NCBI GenBank assembly: GCA_963809795.1
Contig: CAWELN010000026.1
Span: forward strand, 1 to 64,000
Length of the DNA: 64,000 nucleotides
Source: DASUAS01 sp963809795
GTDB taxonomy: Bacteria; Actinomycetota; Acidimicrobiia; IMCC26256; DASPTH01
Reading direction: 5' to 3'
Made by a program: the position numbers and the translations under genes. The stretch's first letter is position 1. Each line of letters begins with the position of its first letter. Under the pieces are notes generated by a model, which worked only from the letters and a program-made list of their open reading frames with translations, was not told where the DNA came from and searched no databases. Below, in pieces: positions 16,349 to 25,839 of this stretch.

Positions 16349-16444
16349 TCTCGGCCCGCGCCACCCCCCGCGCCGCCCCTGCTTCCCCGTCCTTCCCCGC
16401 ATCCGGCTGCGGCCGTCCACGGCCGCCCCGCGGAAGGACCCGCC

Positions 16445-17107
16445 ATGCCCCGACGTTCCGCTCGCGCGCTCGCGCTCTGGGGCGCCGCGCTCGCCGTCGC
16501 GGTGGTGACCGCGGTCGTCGTGGGTGGCGACCTCGCTGCTCTGCACCGGCGAGCCGCCGGGCTCGGCCCCCGGGTCGACGCGGTCGTCGCCGCCCGCGAC
16601 CTGCCCCTGGGCCACCACGTCACGCCCGGCGACCTCGAGGCGCGCACCGTGTATCGCTCGCAGGTGCCCGCCACCGTCGCGACGCAGCGCAGTGCTCTCG
16701 TCGGCCGGGTGGTCGCGGTGCCGGTGGTGGAGGGCGCGTACGTCGTCACCGGCAACCTCGCACCCCGTCGCCGGACCGGCCTCGACGGCGTCGTGCCCCG
16801 CGGCATGCGGGCGATGCGGATCGTGGTCACCGATGCGCTGCGACCACGGCCCGGGGCCGCGGTCGACGTGCTCGCCAGCTTCGATCCCGGTGGTGCCGGC
16901 GAGCGTGACGACGGCACGGTGGTCGTGGCCGCCGGCGTCACGGTCGTCGGCAGCGACCGGCGGAGCGGGAGCGGTGCCGGACGGACCGGCGCCGCGGGAG
17001 TGACGCTGCTGGTCGATCCGCACCAGGCGCAGGCGCTCGCCGACGCGCAGGCCAACGGCGTGGTCACGCTCGCGCTCGTGCCACCCGAGGACGCGGCGCA
17101 CCTCTAG
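16445..17107 (+). CDS. SAF-domain membrane-anchored protein (CpaB/RcpC-like)
   Basis: A 220-residue protein with one N-terminal membrane helix (ALWGAALAVAVVTAVVVGG) and an SAF domain at about residues 43-110 (VVAARDLPLGHHVTPGDLEARTVYRSQVP...GRVVAVPVVEGAYV). A RcpC-type beta domain follows (AMRIVVTDALRPRPGAAVDVLASF, GVTLLVDPHQAQAL). CpaB/RcpC proteins belong to Flp-pilus secretion systems, but no pilus genes are visible here. The conserved position after fmdB suggests an envelope role. Start: ATG 16445 at the end of AAGGACCCGCC. Confidence 0.75.
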   Translation: MPRRSARALALWGAALAVAVVTAVVVGGDLAALHRRAAGLGPRVDAVVAARDLPLGHHVTPGDLEARTVYRSQVPATVATQRSALVGRVVAVPVVEGAYVVTGNLAPRRRTGLDGVVPRGMRAMRIVVTDALRPRPGAAVDVLASFDPGGAGERDDGTVVVAAGVTVVGSDRRSGSGAGRTGAAGVTLLVDPHQAQALADAQANGVVTLALVPPEDAAHL

Positions 17108-17117
17108 CATCGGGCGC

Positions 17118-17951
17118 TTGCCCGTCCTCCACGCCATCATCCTCGGCATCGTTCAAGGCCTTTCCGAGTTCCTCCCGATCTCGTCGAGCGGCCACCTGAT
17201 CCTCGTCCCCGAGCTCTTCGGTTGGACCGAGCTCACGTCGAACGACTCGTTGAACAAGACGTTCGACGTCGCGCTGCACGTCGGCACGTTGATCGCGGTG
17301 CTCGCATACTTTCGGCGCGAGGTGTGGTCGTACGTCGCGGCCGCATGGCACTCGTTGCGCACGCGCTCGATCACGACGGTCGACCAGCGGATCGCCTGGC
17401 TGCTCCTCGTGACCGCGATCCCCGGTGCTCTCGTCGGTGCGCTCTTCACCAGCGTCATCGAGGACAACCTCGGGGACCCGATCCTCATCGGCATCAACCT
17501 GATCTTGTTCGGTCTCGTGCTGCAGTGGGCCGACGGCCTCGCCGGGGCCCGGCCGACCGACGACTTCCAGGGCCGCGACGCGGTCCTCATGGGCGCGGCA
17601 CAGGCGCTGGCCCTCGCGCCGGGGGTGTCACGTTCGGGCGCCACCATCACGATGGCCCGCTGGCTCCGCTTCGACCGGGCGTCGGCGGCCAAGCTCTCCT
17701 TCCTCATGAGCATCCCGATCACCGGCGGCGCCGCGATCTACAAGGGCGCCGAGATGTTCCGCGACGGTGGGATCCCGCCCGGCTTCGGCGGCGCCTTCTT
17801 CTGGGGCATCGTCGCCTCGATGGTGAGCGGCTTCCTCGCCATCGCGCTCCTGCTCCGGTACGTCCGGTCGCACTCGTTCCTGCCGTTCGTGATCTACCGC
17901 GTGGTGCTCGGCGTCGTGGTGATCATCGTGTTCGCCACCGGCATCCGCTGA
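17118..17951 (+). CDS. uppP: Undecaprenyl-diphosphatase UppP (BacA)
   Basis: Recycles undecaprenyl diphosphate to the monophosphate carrier needed for peptidoglycan synthesis and confers bacitracin tolerance. The TTG start gives MPVLHAIILGIVQGLSEFLPISSSGHL, with the catalytic Glu and the SSSGHL motif, then the second signature ALAPGVSRSGATITMARWL (about residues 160-178). About seven or eight membrane helices and 277 residues are normal. It starts 10 bp after the SAF-domain gene. Confidence 0.95.
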   Translation: MPVLHAIILGIVQGLSEFLPISSSGHLILVPELFGWTELTSNDSLNKTFDVALHVGTLIAVLAYFRREVWSYVAAAWHSLRTRSITTVDQRIAWLLLVTAIPGALVGALFTSVIEDNLGDPILIGINLILFGLVLQWADGLAGARPTDDFQGRDAVLMGAAQALALAPGVSRSGATITMARWLRFDRASAAKLSFLMSIPITGGAAIYKGAEMFRDGGIPPGFGGAFFWGIVASMVSGFLAIALLLRYVRSHSFLPFVIYRVVLGVVVIIVFATGIR

Positions 17952-17978
17952 CCACAACCCGTCCGGTTCGGGCGGTGG

Positions 17979-19337
17979 TCAGGCGCCGCTGATCGACATG
18001 TCGCCCACCAGCAGGGTCATCCCCGCGGCGCCGCCGGGCAGCCAGGTGAGGTCGGCGCCGACCTGCAGGACGTCGTGCAGCATGCGCTGCAGGGTCGACG
18101 CGATCGTGACCTCGCGCACCGGTTCGGCCAGCGCGCCGTCGCGCACGACGAGGCCGACCGCGCCGACCGAGAAGTCGCCGCTCACCGGGTTGGTGCCGGA
18201 GTGGAGCCCGCTGACCGACTGCACGTAGAGGCCGTGCCCGACCGACGCCAGGATGTCCTCCGCGCTCAGCTCACCCGGCACGAGGTGCAACGCGCGCGCG
18301 CCGACGCCGGGCGGCGACTTGAACCCGCCGCGCACGGCGGACCCGGTCGTGCGCCCGCCGGCCCGGCGTGCGGTGTACACGTTGTGCAGCACCGCGTCGA
18401 AGCGGCCCCCGGCGATGAGCTCCACCCGGCGCGTCGGGACGCCCTCCGCGTCGTGGGTGGCGGCACCGAATGCGTCGGCGAGCGTCGGGTCGTCGACGAG
18501 AGTGATGCCGGGGCCGGCGACCTCCTCACCGTCGCGGCCGACGAACAGGGAACGGCCCTTCACGATCGCCTCGCCCGAGAGCGCGCCACCGAGCAACGCG
18601 AGCACCGAGCGGGTGACCAGCGGGTCGAAGACCACCGGCAGGTGCGCCGACGGGATCTGCTTCGCCCCGAGGAGGCGGACGGCCCGCTCGGCGGCGTCGT
18701 GCGCCGCGACGTGCGCGTCGATCTCGGCGAAGCTCCGCCCGGCCGAGAAGCCGCTGCCGGTCTGGGTGGCGGTGCCCTCCCCCGCCATCGCGAACGCCGA
18801 GCACGAGCACACCGTGCGACGGGTCGACGCCTCGAGGCCGAGCGAGTTCGCCACCGCGGCTTCGACCGCGGCGTCGCCGTAGGACGCCGATTCCACCCCC
18901 CGGACGCGCGGGTCGGCGTCGCGGGTCGCCGACTCGAGATCGAGCGCGAGGGCCACCTTGTCGGCGGTCGGGGTGCGGAGCACGTCGTCGCGCCAGAGGT
19001 CGAGCGTGGGCGGGTCCACGCCCTCGGCGTCGGCGGGCGTCGCCAGCGCGTAGGACTCGTCGGGGGCGCCGAAGGCGGCGTTGTCGCGCGCTTCGGCGAC
19101 GGTCTCGGCGATGACGTCGGCGTCGAGCGAGCCGGCCCACGCGTAGCCCTGGCGGGCGTCGGCGATCACCCGGATCCCGACGCCCTCGACCTCGGCGACC
19201 GACAGCGACTCGACCTCGCCGCCGAACACCTTCACGTCGACGTCGCGGGTGCGCAGCACGTAGGCCTCGACCTGTTCGCCCGCACGGGCGTCACCGGCCA
19301 CGCGCCGGGCGAGGCCCAGGAGGTCGACGTCAGTCAC
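17979..19337 (-). CDS. TldD/PmbA-family metalloprotease subunit (PmbA/TldE-like)
   Basis: A 452-residue member of the modulator-of-DNA-gyrase family. It lacks the HExxxH zinc site found in its neighbour, as in PmbA/TldE, the non-catalytic half of the heterodimer. Recognisable parts are the N-terminal SLSVAEVEGVGIRVI block, GRSFAEIDAHVAA and the C-terminal SGTNPVSGDFSVGAVGLVVRDG. TldD/TldE pairs cleave unfolded or modified peptides, including natural-product precursors. It overlaps the tldD stop by 8 bp, so the two are translationally coupled. Confidence 0.85.
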   Translation of the reverse strand: MTDVDLLGLARRVAGDARAGEQVEAYVLRTRDVDVKVFGGEVESLSVAEVEGVGIRVIADARQGYAWAGSLDADVIAETVAEARDNAAFGAPDESYALATPADAEGVDPPTLDLWRDDVLRTPTADKVALALDLESATRDADPRVRGVESASYGDAAVEAAVANSLGLEASTRRTVCSCSAFAMAGEGTATQTGSGFSAGRSFAEIDAHVAAHDAAERAVRLLGAKQIPSAHLPVVFDPLVTRSVLALLGGALSGEAIVKGRSLFVGRDGEEVAGPGITLVDDPTLADAFGAATHDAEGVPTRRVELIAGGRFDAVLHNVYTARRAGGRTTGSAVRGGFKSPPGVGARALHLVPGELSAEDILASVGHGLYVQSVSGLHSGTNPVSGDFSVGAVGLVVRDGALAEPVREVTIASTLQRMLHDVLQVGADLTWLPGGAAGMTLLVGDMSISGA

Positions 19338-20721
19338 CGGCGGTGCCGCCCACCGTGAGCTCCGCCACCCGCAGGGTCGGCTGCCCCGACGAGACCGGGA
19401 CGCCCTGGCCGTCCTTCCCGCAGGTGCCGGCCCAGGTGTCGAAGTCGTTGCCGACGGCGTCGACCAGCCGCAGGGTCTCGGGCCCGTTGCCGATGAGCTG
19501 GGCGGCGCGCACCGGCTCGGTGATCTCGCCGTGCTCGATCATGTACGCCTCGGTGATCCCGAACACGAAGTCGCCGGTGGCGGTGTCGACCTGGCCGCCG
19601 CCGAGCGCGACGCAGTAGAGGCCGCGCTCGGTGTCGCGGATGATGTCGTCGGGCTCGTCGGCGCCCGCGAGCAGGAACGTGTTGGTCATGCGCACCATCG
19701 GCAGGTGCTGGTAGGTCTCGCGCCGGCCGTTGCCACTGCTCGCGCGTCCGTGCTTGCGTGCCCGAACGAGGTCCCACATGTAGTCGGTCAGCACCCCGTT
19801 CTCGATGAGCACGTTGCGCTGCGCGGGCGAGCCCTCGTCGTCGATCGCGTAGGTGCCCCACTCGCTCCCGTAGGTGCCGTCGTCGACCAGCGTGACCAGC
19901 GGCGAGGCGACGAGATCGCCCACGTGCCCGCGGAACACGGAGGCGTCCTTGTCGACCAGGTCGGCCTCGAGGCCGTGGCCGCACGCCTCGTGGAACAACA
20001 CCCCGCCCGCGCCGCGCCGCAGCACGACGGGCAGCTTCCCCCGCGGCGCCGGCCGGGCCCGCAGCATGGTGAGGGCGCGTTCGGCCGCGGTGCGCGCCAC
20101 GTCCTCCGGGTCGATCTCGTCGAAGATCTCGAAGCCGAGCGTGCGACCGGGGGCCTCGAAGCCGGTCTGCATGCCGGTGTCGCCCACCGCCACGCAGTTG
20201 ACCCCGAACCGCGTGCGGACCCGGTCGTCCTCCACCAGCAGGCCGTCGGAGTTGGCGATGAGCACCCGGCGCCGGCCGTCCGCGTACGACGCGCTGACCT
20301 GCCGGATCGAGTCGTTCACCGAGCGGGCGGCGTGGTCGGCGCGTTCGAGCACCTCGGCCTTGCGGGCCTTGGCCACCGTCTCCGGCAACAGCAGGATCTC
20401 GTGTGCCGGGCGGGTCTCGCGCCGCTCGAGGGTCGCGACGCGGGTCTCACCTTCCGAGCCCTGCGCCGCGGCCGCGGCGGCGTCAGCGGCGTCGCGCAGC
20501 CCGGCCTCACTGAGGTCGGCGGTGTGGGCGAATCCGGTCGACTCGCCACGCACGACGCGGATGCCCGCGCCGCGCTCGCGGCCCGACACGAATTCCTCGA
20601 TCTTGCCGTCGTCGAGGCGCGCCGTCGCGGTGCGACGGTCCTCCGCGAACACCTCGGCGAAGTCACCGCCGTGGCGCAGCGCGGTCTGGAGCGTTCGTTG
20701 GAGTACCGCTTCTTCGATCAA
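19330..20721 (-). CDS. tldD: Metalloprotease TldD
   Basis: The catalytic partner of the PmbA-like subunit. Residues 244-249 are HEACGH, the HExxxH zinc motif, in context GGVLFHEACGHGLEADLV. Downstream are the family's RRETYQHLPMVRMTNTF segment and the FGITEAYMIEHGEI region. Length 463 is normal. The starting Met at 20721 lies 34 bp from the divergent thioesterase gene, so the two promoters must overlap. Confidence 0.9.
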   Translation of the reverse strand: MIEEAVLQRTLQTALRHGGDFAEVFAEDRRTATARLDDGKIEEFVSGRERGAGIRVVRGESTGFAHTADLSEAGLRDAADAAAAAAQGSEGETRVATLERRETRPAHEILLLPETVAKARKAEVLERADHAARSVNDSIRQVSASYADGRRRVLIANSDGLLVEDDRVRTRFGVNCVAVGDTGMQTGFEAPGRTLGFEIFDEIDPEDVARTAAERALTMLRARPAPRGKLPVVLRRGAGGVLFHEACGHGLEADLVDKDASVFRGHVGDLVASPLVTLVDDGTYGSEWGTYAIDDEGSPAQRNVLIENGVLTDYMWDLVRARKHGRASSGNGRRETYQHLPMVRMTNTFLLAGADEPDDIIRDTERGLYCVALGGGQVDTATGDFVFGITEAYMIEHGEITEPVRAAQLIGNGPETLRLVDAVGNDFDTWAGTCGKDGQGVPVSSGQPTLRVAELTVGGTAGD

Positions 20722-20755
20722 GTCGCCTCCTGCGGGGGTTGTCTATCGTAGGCCG

Positions 20756-21139
20756 ATGCCTCTGCGCCCCGGTCTGTCGGCTGCCGTCGAGCTCGTCGTC
20801 ACCGAGGGCGACACCGCGCTCGCGCTCAAGACCGGCGACGTCCCCGTGCTGGCGACACCGCGCGTCGTGACCCTGGCCGAGGAAGCGACGGTCCGCGCGG
20901 TCGACGGCGAGCTCGCCGAGGGCACGACGAGCGTCGGCTACCGGGTGCAGCTCGACCACCTCGCACCCACTGCGGTCGGCGGTCACGTGCACGCCGAGGC
21001 GACGCTCGAGGCCATCGAGGGCCGCCGGCTCAACTTCCGGGTGTCGGTGAGCGACGGCCACGGCCTCGTCGCCGCCGGCCGCATCACCCGCGTCATCGTC
21101 GAGCGGACGCGCTTCATGGAGAAGGCCGCCGGCGACTGA
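20756..21139 (+). CDS. FlK-like hotdog thioesterase
   Basis: A 128-residue protein of the fluoroacetyl-CoA-thioesterase-like hotdog group: MPLRPGLSAAVELVVTEGDTA, a VLATPRVVTLAEEATVRAV helix carrying Thr and Glu, and HLAPTAVGGHVHAEATL with the conserved His of the catalytic triad. Family members hydrolyse small acyl-CoAs or act on unknown acyl thioesters. The specific substrate cannot be told. Divergent from tldD. Confidence 0.75.
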   Translation: MPLRPGLSAAVELVVTEGDTALALKTGDVPVLATPRVVTLAEEATVRAVDGELAEGTTSVGYRVQLDHLAPTAVGGHVHAEATLEAIEGRRLNFRVSVSDGHGLVAAGRITRVIVERTRFMEKAAGD

Positions 21140-21160
21140 CTCGCGGCCGGCCGGCACCGC

Positions 21161-21982
21161 TCAGCGCGGGACGAGGGCCAGGAAGCTCTCCATCGCCTTC
21201 AGCCAGATCGGCGGGTTCTCGAACTGCGGCGAGTGGCCGGCACCGGGCACGACCACGAGCTCGGCGCCCGGCACGGTCGCCACGATGTCGCGCATCGGCT
21301 GGAGGAAGGTGGTGTCCTCGTCGCCCACGATCCCGAGCACGGGAACGTGCAGCGCCGCCAGCTCCGCGAGCTGGTCGGGCTGCCCGACGATGTCCTCGAT
21401 CAACTGTGCCCACATCACCGGTGACTGGGCGCTCCACTTGTAGTCGGCGTACTCCCGGAACCCGGGCCGCTCGGCCAGCACCCGCTGGTACGAGGGGGAG
21501 CCCAACAGGTCGAGCTCGTCGGACAGCTCCTTCAGCACTGCGAGCCCGCGGGTCCGGGCGACCTCCACCCCGAAGGCCACGAGCTCGCGGTCGAGGCCGG
21601 GTGGTGGTCCGGCCGAGGTGTCCATGAACACGATGGCGGCGACCCGCTCCGGCGCCGCCAGCACGAACCGCCGCACCACCATCCCGCCCATCGAGTGGCC
21701 GAGCACCCGCAGATCGTGGAGGCCGGTGGCATCGACGACGGCCTGCACGTCGGCAGCCAACCGGTCGAGGGAGTAGGCGTGGGCGTCGTCGGGATGGTCG
21801 CTCTCGCCGTGCCCGCGGTGGTCGAACGTGACCACGCGGTGGTCGCGCGCGAAGACGTCGACATGGTCGGCGAAGTCCTCTTTGGCACCCCCGATCCCGT
21901 GCACCAGGAGCAGGCCGGGCGCCTCCACCGGGCCCGCGACGAGGGTCGAGAGGCCCACGCCGTCGTCGGTCGTGACGCGCAC
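21161..21982 (-). CDS. Alpha/beta-hydrolase
   Basis: A 273-residue alpha/beta-hydrolase fold protein starting at GTG 21982. The oxyanion-loop HGIGGAKEDF lies at residues 29-38, the nucleophile elbow is GHSMGG (Ser near residue 96), an acid is expected in GIVGDEDTTF and the catalytic His in PGAGHSPQFENPP near 253. A flexible cap (GPPPGLDREL to GFREYADY) sits between. Such enzymes include haloalkane dehalogenases and ester or lactone hydrolases; no substrate is indicated. Monocistronic, convergent with the thioesterase gene. Confidence 0.85.
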   Translation of the reverse strand: MRVTTDDGVGLSTLVAGPVEAPGLLLVHGIGGAKEDFADHVDVFARDHRVVTFDHRGHGESDHPDDAHAYSLDRLAADVQAVVDATGLHDLRVLGHSMGGMVVRRFVLAAPERVAAIVFMDTSAGPPPGLDRELVAFGVEVARTRGLAVLKELSDELDLLGSPSYQRVLAERPGFREYADYKWSAQSPVMWAQLIEDIVGQPDQLAELAALHVPVLGIVGDEDTTFLQPMRDIVATVPGAELVVVPGAGHSPQFENPPIWLKAMESFLALVPR

Positions 21983-22037
21983 CGGGCCAATCTAGGGCGG
22001 AGCGAACAGCCGGTGAACGAACCCGTAACATGAGGGG

Positions 22038-23099
22038 ATGGCGGCTCCCGACACGGCTGGCGCGCCCGCCGGGCGGCGCCACCTGAGGCTCTCGGGCGCG
22101 ACCAAGCTCGGCCTCCGGATCGTCGTCAGCGCCGCGCTGCTGGCGGTGCTCGTCACCAAGATCCCCGCCGACGACATCCAGCCGAAGGACACCCACTTCG
22201 GCACGTTGGCGTTCCTCGCCGCCGGGCTGGCGTTCACCTTCGTCGGGTTCGTGCTGTCGGCGTGGCGCTGGCAACGCGTGTTCGAGGTGTTCGACATCCA
22301 CATCCCGCTCCGCACGCTGCTCGGGCACTACCTCGCCGGCCAATTCGTGGGCAACGTCCTGCCGTCGACCATCGGCGGCGACGTGCTGCGCGTCAGCCGC
22401 GCCGCCAAGACCACCGGCGCCGGTGACGTCGCCTTCGCGTCGGTGATCATCGAGCGACTGAGCGGCTTCGTCGCGCTCCCGCTCCTCACGTTCATCGGCT
22501 TCGCGCTCGAGCCGTCGCTCTTCGGTCTCGACCACGCCTGGGTCGCGCTGGTCATCGCCGGCGCCACCGTCGCCGCCCTGGTCGTGATCCTCGCCGTCGC
22601 CGGCAGCCCGCACCTCGCCGGGCGCTTCGCCAAGCGGCAGAACTGGATGCGCTTCATCGGGGCGGTCCACATCGGCGTCGACCGCATCCGGCACGAGCCC
22701 CGCCAGGCCCTGCGGGTGCTCGTGGCCGCGATCGCGTACCAGGCCTCGGTCCTCGTCGCCGTCTACTGCGCCATCCACGCGCTCGGTGTCTCGGTACCGA
22801 ACGGCGCGGTGCTCGCGTTCCTGCCCGCGGTCGCGGCGGCGCAGGCACTCCCGATCTCGCTCTCGGGGCTGGGCATCCGGGAGGGCCTCCTGGTGTTGCT
22901 GCTCCGCCCGCTCGACGTGCCCACCGGCAAGGCGATCGGGGTCGGGCTCCTCTGGTACGGCATGACGCTGGTGGTCAGCCTCCTCGGCGCGCCGGCGTTC
23001 GCGGTCGGGCAGCGCCACGACCACGAGCAGGCTCCCGTCGACGCCGACGACGACGTCAACCCCACGCAAGGGTCGGAGACGGCCAGACGCGCATCATGA
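22038..23099 (+). CDS. Lysylphosphatidylglycerol-synthase-type flippase membrane protein (UPF0104)
   Basis: A 353-residue integral membrane protein with about eight helices and the LPG_synthase_TM signatures: LAGLAFTFVGFVLSAWRWQ, HYLAGQFVGNVLPSTIGGDVLR (residues about 96-117) and ISLSGLGIREGLLVLLL. Homologues include the flippase half of MprF and AglD-type proteins of polyprenyl or phospholipid modification. The catalytic lysyl-transfer domain is absent. Its stop overlaps the ATG of the PAP2 protein, so the two form a membrane-lipid pair. Confidence 0.85.
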   Translation: MAAPDTAGAPAGRRHLRLSGATKLGLRIVVSAALLAVLVTKIPADDIQPKDTHFGTLAFLAAGLAFTFVGFVLSAWRWQRVFEVFDIHIPLRTLLGHYLAGQFVGNVLPSTIGGDVLRVSRAAKTTGAGDVAFASVIIERLSGFVALPLLTFIGFALEPSLFGLDHAWVALVIAGATVAALVVILAVAGSPHLAGRFAKRQNWMRFIGAVHIGVDRIRHEPRQALRVLVAAIAYQASVLVAVYCAIHALGVSVPNGAVLAFLPAVAAAQALPISLSGLGIREGLLVLLLRPLDVPTGKAIGVGLLWYGMTLVVSLLGAPAFAVGQRHDHEQAPVDADDDVNPTQGSETARRAS

Positions 23100-23976
23100 G
23101 CGTCGTCGAAGAGGACGCGTCCGCCCCCGACGAACCATCCCGCCCGGCGGTCGTCGTGCCGCTGCACCGGCGGCTGCCCGGCGGTCGGACCCTGCGCGAC
23201 GGTCACCGCCTCTACTGGTGGGGCGAGCTGCTGGCGGTCCTGATCTTCTACGGCGTCTACTCGTTCATCCGGAACCTGCACCACGGCAACGAAGCCCAGG
23301 CCTACCAGCACGCCAAGGACCTCATCGACGTGCAGAAGGCGCTCGGCATCAACCACGAGCAGGCGATCCAGGCGTGGGCGCTCGGCTCGCGCGCGTTCAT
23401 CATCGCGTGCAACTACTTCTACGGCTCGCTGCACTTCATCGTGACCGCGCGGCGTCATGATCTACCTGTACCGGCGCTGGACCGACGACTACCCCCGGTG
23501 GCGCAACACCCTCGGCATCGCCACCGGCCTCGCGCTCATCGGCTTCGCCTTCTTCCCGCTGCTCCCGCCGCGGCTCCTCGACGCCCCAGTCGTACAGGTT
23601 CACCACCACCACTACGGCTTCGTCGACACCCTGGCCAAGGACCCCGCGTTCTGGTCGTTCAACTCCGGCGCGGTGAACAAGATCTCGAACCAGTTCGCGG
23701 CCATGCCCAGCGTCCACTGCGCCTGGGCGCTGTGGTGCGCGTGCGCGCTGGTGCCGCGGCGTCAAGCACGTCTGGGCGAAGGTCCTCGCGGCGATCTACC
23801 CGGTGACGACGGTGACCGTCATCGTGGTGACGGCCAACCACTACTTCCTCGACGCGGTGGGCGGGTTCTTCGTGTTCGGGGTGGGGTACGTGCTCGCCCG
23901 CATCTTCACCCGCGCCGGACGAGGACCGGTCCTCGCGCCCGCGCGCGCGCCCGCCCACGGACCCGCACCGACCTGA
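23096..23976 (+). CDS. PAP2/Aur1-like phosphatase, frame-broken twice
   Basis: Read across two frame changes (near 23451 and 23760) the protein is a six-helix PAP2_3-type enzyme, about 290 residues, like inositolphosphotransferases and Aur1. Frame one carries residues to GSLHFIVTA, frame two continues YLYRRWTDDYPRWRNT, the phosphatase C2-type motif AMPSVHCAWAL and frame three ends with NHYFLDAVGGFFVFG (C3-type motif). Both breaks occur at GCGGCGTCA. Because all catalytic motifs are intact, I suspect lost CG pairs in the sequence. ATGA overlap with the upstream flippase gene. Confidence 0.75.
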
Positions 23977-23979
23977 CGG

Positions 23980-24216
23980 TCAGTCGTTGCGCGCCGCCAG
24001 ATGGCTGCGCACGATGAACCCGATCGCGAAGCCCAGTAGGGCCGAGATCGCGATCACGAGGATCATCGGTGCACTGACGGTGTCGAAGAGCCAGTCGACC
24101 CCCACCTCGTGCGTGTTCAACAGTGCGAACACCACGAGCAGCGCAACGAACAGTCCGACGACGATGAGCTTGACGTTGACCTTGCGGCCGTCGTCGCGCG
24201 GCGGGTTCGCTGCCAT
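23980..24216 (-). CDS. LapA-domain small membrane protein
   Basis: The 78-residue product has two membrane helices (VKLIVVGLFVALLVVFALLNT and ILVIAISALLGFAIGFIV) and the LapA/DUF1049 NTHEV-type turn between them, with a short basic C-terminus. LapA-like proteins help assemble envelope lipids in Gram-negatives; the actinobacterial role is unknown. It lies 4 bp beyond the LysR gene end on the same strand. Confidence 0.75.
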   Translation of the reverse strand: MAANPPRDDGRKVNVKLIVVGLFVALLVVFALLNTHEVGVDWLFDTVSAPMILVIAISALLGFAIGFIVRSHLAARND

Positions 24217-24220
24217 CGAC

Positions 24221-25153
24221 CTACCCCCTCTTCGTGCGCGACCGTACTTTCTTCGCGGGCTGCTCGCGCGAACGCACGTGCTTCTCGACCAGGTTGCGCA
24301 CGCTGTCGCGCACGGCCTGGTCGGCGAGCGACAGCTGCGCGTCGCGCGCGCTCACCATTGCCAACCGACGCGGGGGCAGGCCGGCGATGGTGACCGTCCG
24401 CACGCGGCGCAGCTCGGGCGGGATGGCGGTCTCAGGGAGGATCGACGCGTAGTTGCCGGCCACCACGAGGTCGGCGATGAGCCGGATGCCTTCGACCTCG
24501 ACCGGTACGGTCAGGCTGATCCCGATCGCTTCGGCGGCGCGGTCGACCTCGATGCGCAGCGGGTTGGGATCCGGCGGCAGCACCAGCGGGAACTTGGCGA
24601 ACTCCGCCAGCGGCACCGGCTCGCGCGGCAGCTCGACATCGCGGCCGACGAGACCGATGAGCTCCTCCTCGAGCAGGTGCTCGACGACGAGTCGGCGGTC
24701 GTCGACCGGCTCGGTGACGACGGCCTGCGCGAGCTCGCCGTCGACGAGCTCGGTGAAGAGCCGCTCCGACGCACCCTCGTTGACGCGGAGGCGCACTCCC
24801 GGCGCGCGGTCGCGCAGGTCGGCGACCAGCGCGGGAACCAGCCAACGACTCGCGGTACCGACCACACCGAGGCGCGCGTAGCCCGCGTCGAGCCCCTGCA
24901 GCAGCGCGAGATCGGCGCGCATCGCCTCGAGCTCGCGGTTGACCCGACGCGCGCGGTCGAGCACGAGGACGCCGAACTCCGTGGGCTCGGCCCCCTTGCG
25001 GCTGCGCACGAGCAGCGGCACGCCGAGCTCGGCTTCGAGCTGGCGCACCTGGTCGGACACGTTCGACTGGACGGTCGCGAGCGCATCCGCGGCGGCCGTG
25101 AACGACCCTTCCTCGGCGATGGCGAGCAGCGTGTCGAGATGCCGGAGCTCCAT
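24221..25153 (-). CDS. LysR-family transcriptional regulator
   Basis: I start at ATG 25153 behind GGAGG. Residues 1-60 are the LysR winged helix (MELRHLDTLLAIAEEGSFTA...QSNVSDQVRQLEAELGVPLLVR), followed by the linker helix and a periplasmic-binding-like effector domain (about residues 90-285). The 25-residue C-terminal tail is rich in Lys/Arg. The regulated genes are unclear; the divergent whiB gene is the nearest candidate. Confidence 0.88.
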   Translation of the reverse strand: MELRHLDTLLAIAEEGSFTAAADALATVQSNVSDQVRQLEAELGVPLLVRSRKGAEPTEFGVLVLDRARRVNRELEAMRADLALLQGLDAGYARLGVVGTASRWLVPALVADLRDRAPGVRLRVNEGASERLFTELVDGELAQAVVTEPVDDRRLVVEHLLEEELIGLVGRDVELPREPVPLAEFAKFPLVLPPDPNPLRIEVDRAAEAIGISLTVPVEVEGIRLIADLVVAGNYASILPETAIPPELRRVRTVTIAGLPPRRLAMVSARDAQLSLADQAVRDSVRNLVEKHVRSREQPAKKVRSRTKRG

Positions 25154-25322
25154 GGGACCCTCCTGACGCCCATCGTTGAATCCGATGGATACCATCGAGT
25201 CTAACTGTTGGACAGATTCAGAACGACCGGGCAACATGGTGGGCGCAGGACGACTCGGGGAGTCGGTTCCCCCCACCGGCTCCCCGAATCTCCCGCCTTC
25301 CACGCACTCACGGGGGTTCCTG

Positions 25323-25673
25323 GTGTCCGTAACCGAAACTGTCTCGAACCTGATCTTCACCGGCCCACTGACGTGGACCGGGACCGCCGCCTGCCGGGGC
25401 CAGAACGACCTCTTCTTCGCGCCGGCCGGGGAGCGGCCCGAGACCCGCAACGTGCGCGAGGCCAAGGCCCGCGCCGTCTGCACCAACTGTGCGGTCCTGG
25501 AGCCCTGCCGCGAATGGGCCCGTGAGCACCGCGAGTACGGCTTCTGGGGTGGCGAGTCCGAAGAGGAGCGCGCCGCCGCCGGCTACCGCGTCGACATGCC
25601 CGTCGGCCGCGTCGCCCGGTACCCCAAGGGGAACGGCACCCCCGTCGAGCCCCGCACGCCCCGCGTCGCCTGA
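25323..25673 (+). CDS. WhiB-family [4Fe-4S] transcription factor
   Basis: I start at GTG 25323, where homologous proteins begin, after a GGGGG run. The 116-residue protein has four cluster cysteines (Cys24, Cys53, Cys56, Cys62) in the WhiB spacing, the aromatic/Gly turn GFWGGESEEER (about residues 73-83) and a short basic tail. WhiB proteins bind iron-sulfur clusters, sense redox or NO and act with the main sigma factor. Length and motif resemble WhiB1/WhiB2. Tandem 72-bp hairpin repeats follow the stop. Confidence 0.88.
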   Translation: MSVTETVSNLIFTGPLTWTGTAACRGQNDLFFAPAGERPETRNVREAKARAVCTNCAVLEPCREWAREHREYGFWGGESEEERAAAGYRVDMPVGRVARYPKGNGTPVEPRTPRVA

Positions 25674-25674
25674 G

Positions 25675-25839
25675 CCACCCCCACGGTCGACTCCGCTCCG
25701 CCCACCGCGGCGGACCGGATCGACACCGGCCGGCTCCGCTTCGTCTCCACCCCCACGGTCGACTCCGCTCCGCCCACCGCGGCGGACCGGATCGACACCG
25801 GCCGGCTCCGCTTCGTCTCCACCCCCACGGTCGACTCCG
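25675..25839. repeat. Tandem 72-bp repeats between whiB and the ABC permease stops
   Basis: Two full 72-bp units and a partial third; the motif CGGTCGACTCCGCT recurs at 25684, 25756 and 25828. Units contain CCGCGG and CCGGCCGG palindromes. The array begins two bases after the whiB TGA and ends flush with the TAG of the convergent permease gene, so it may terminate both transcripts. Confidence 0.85.
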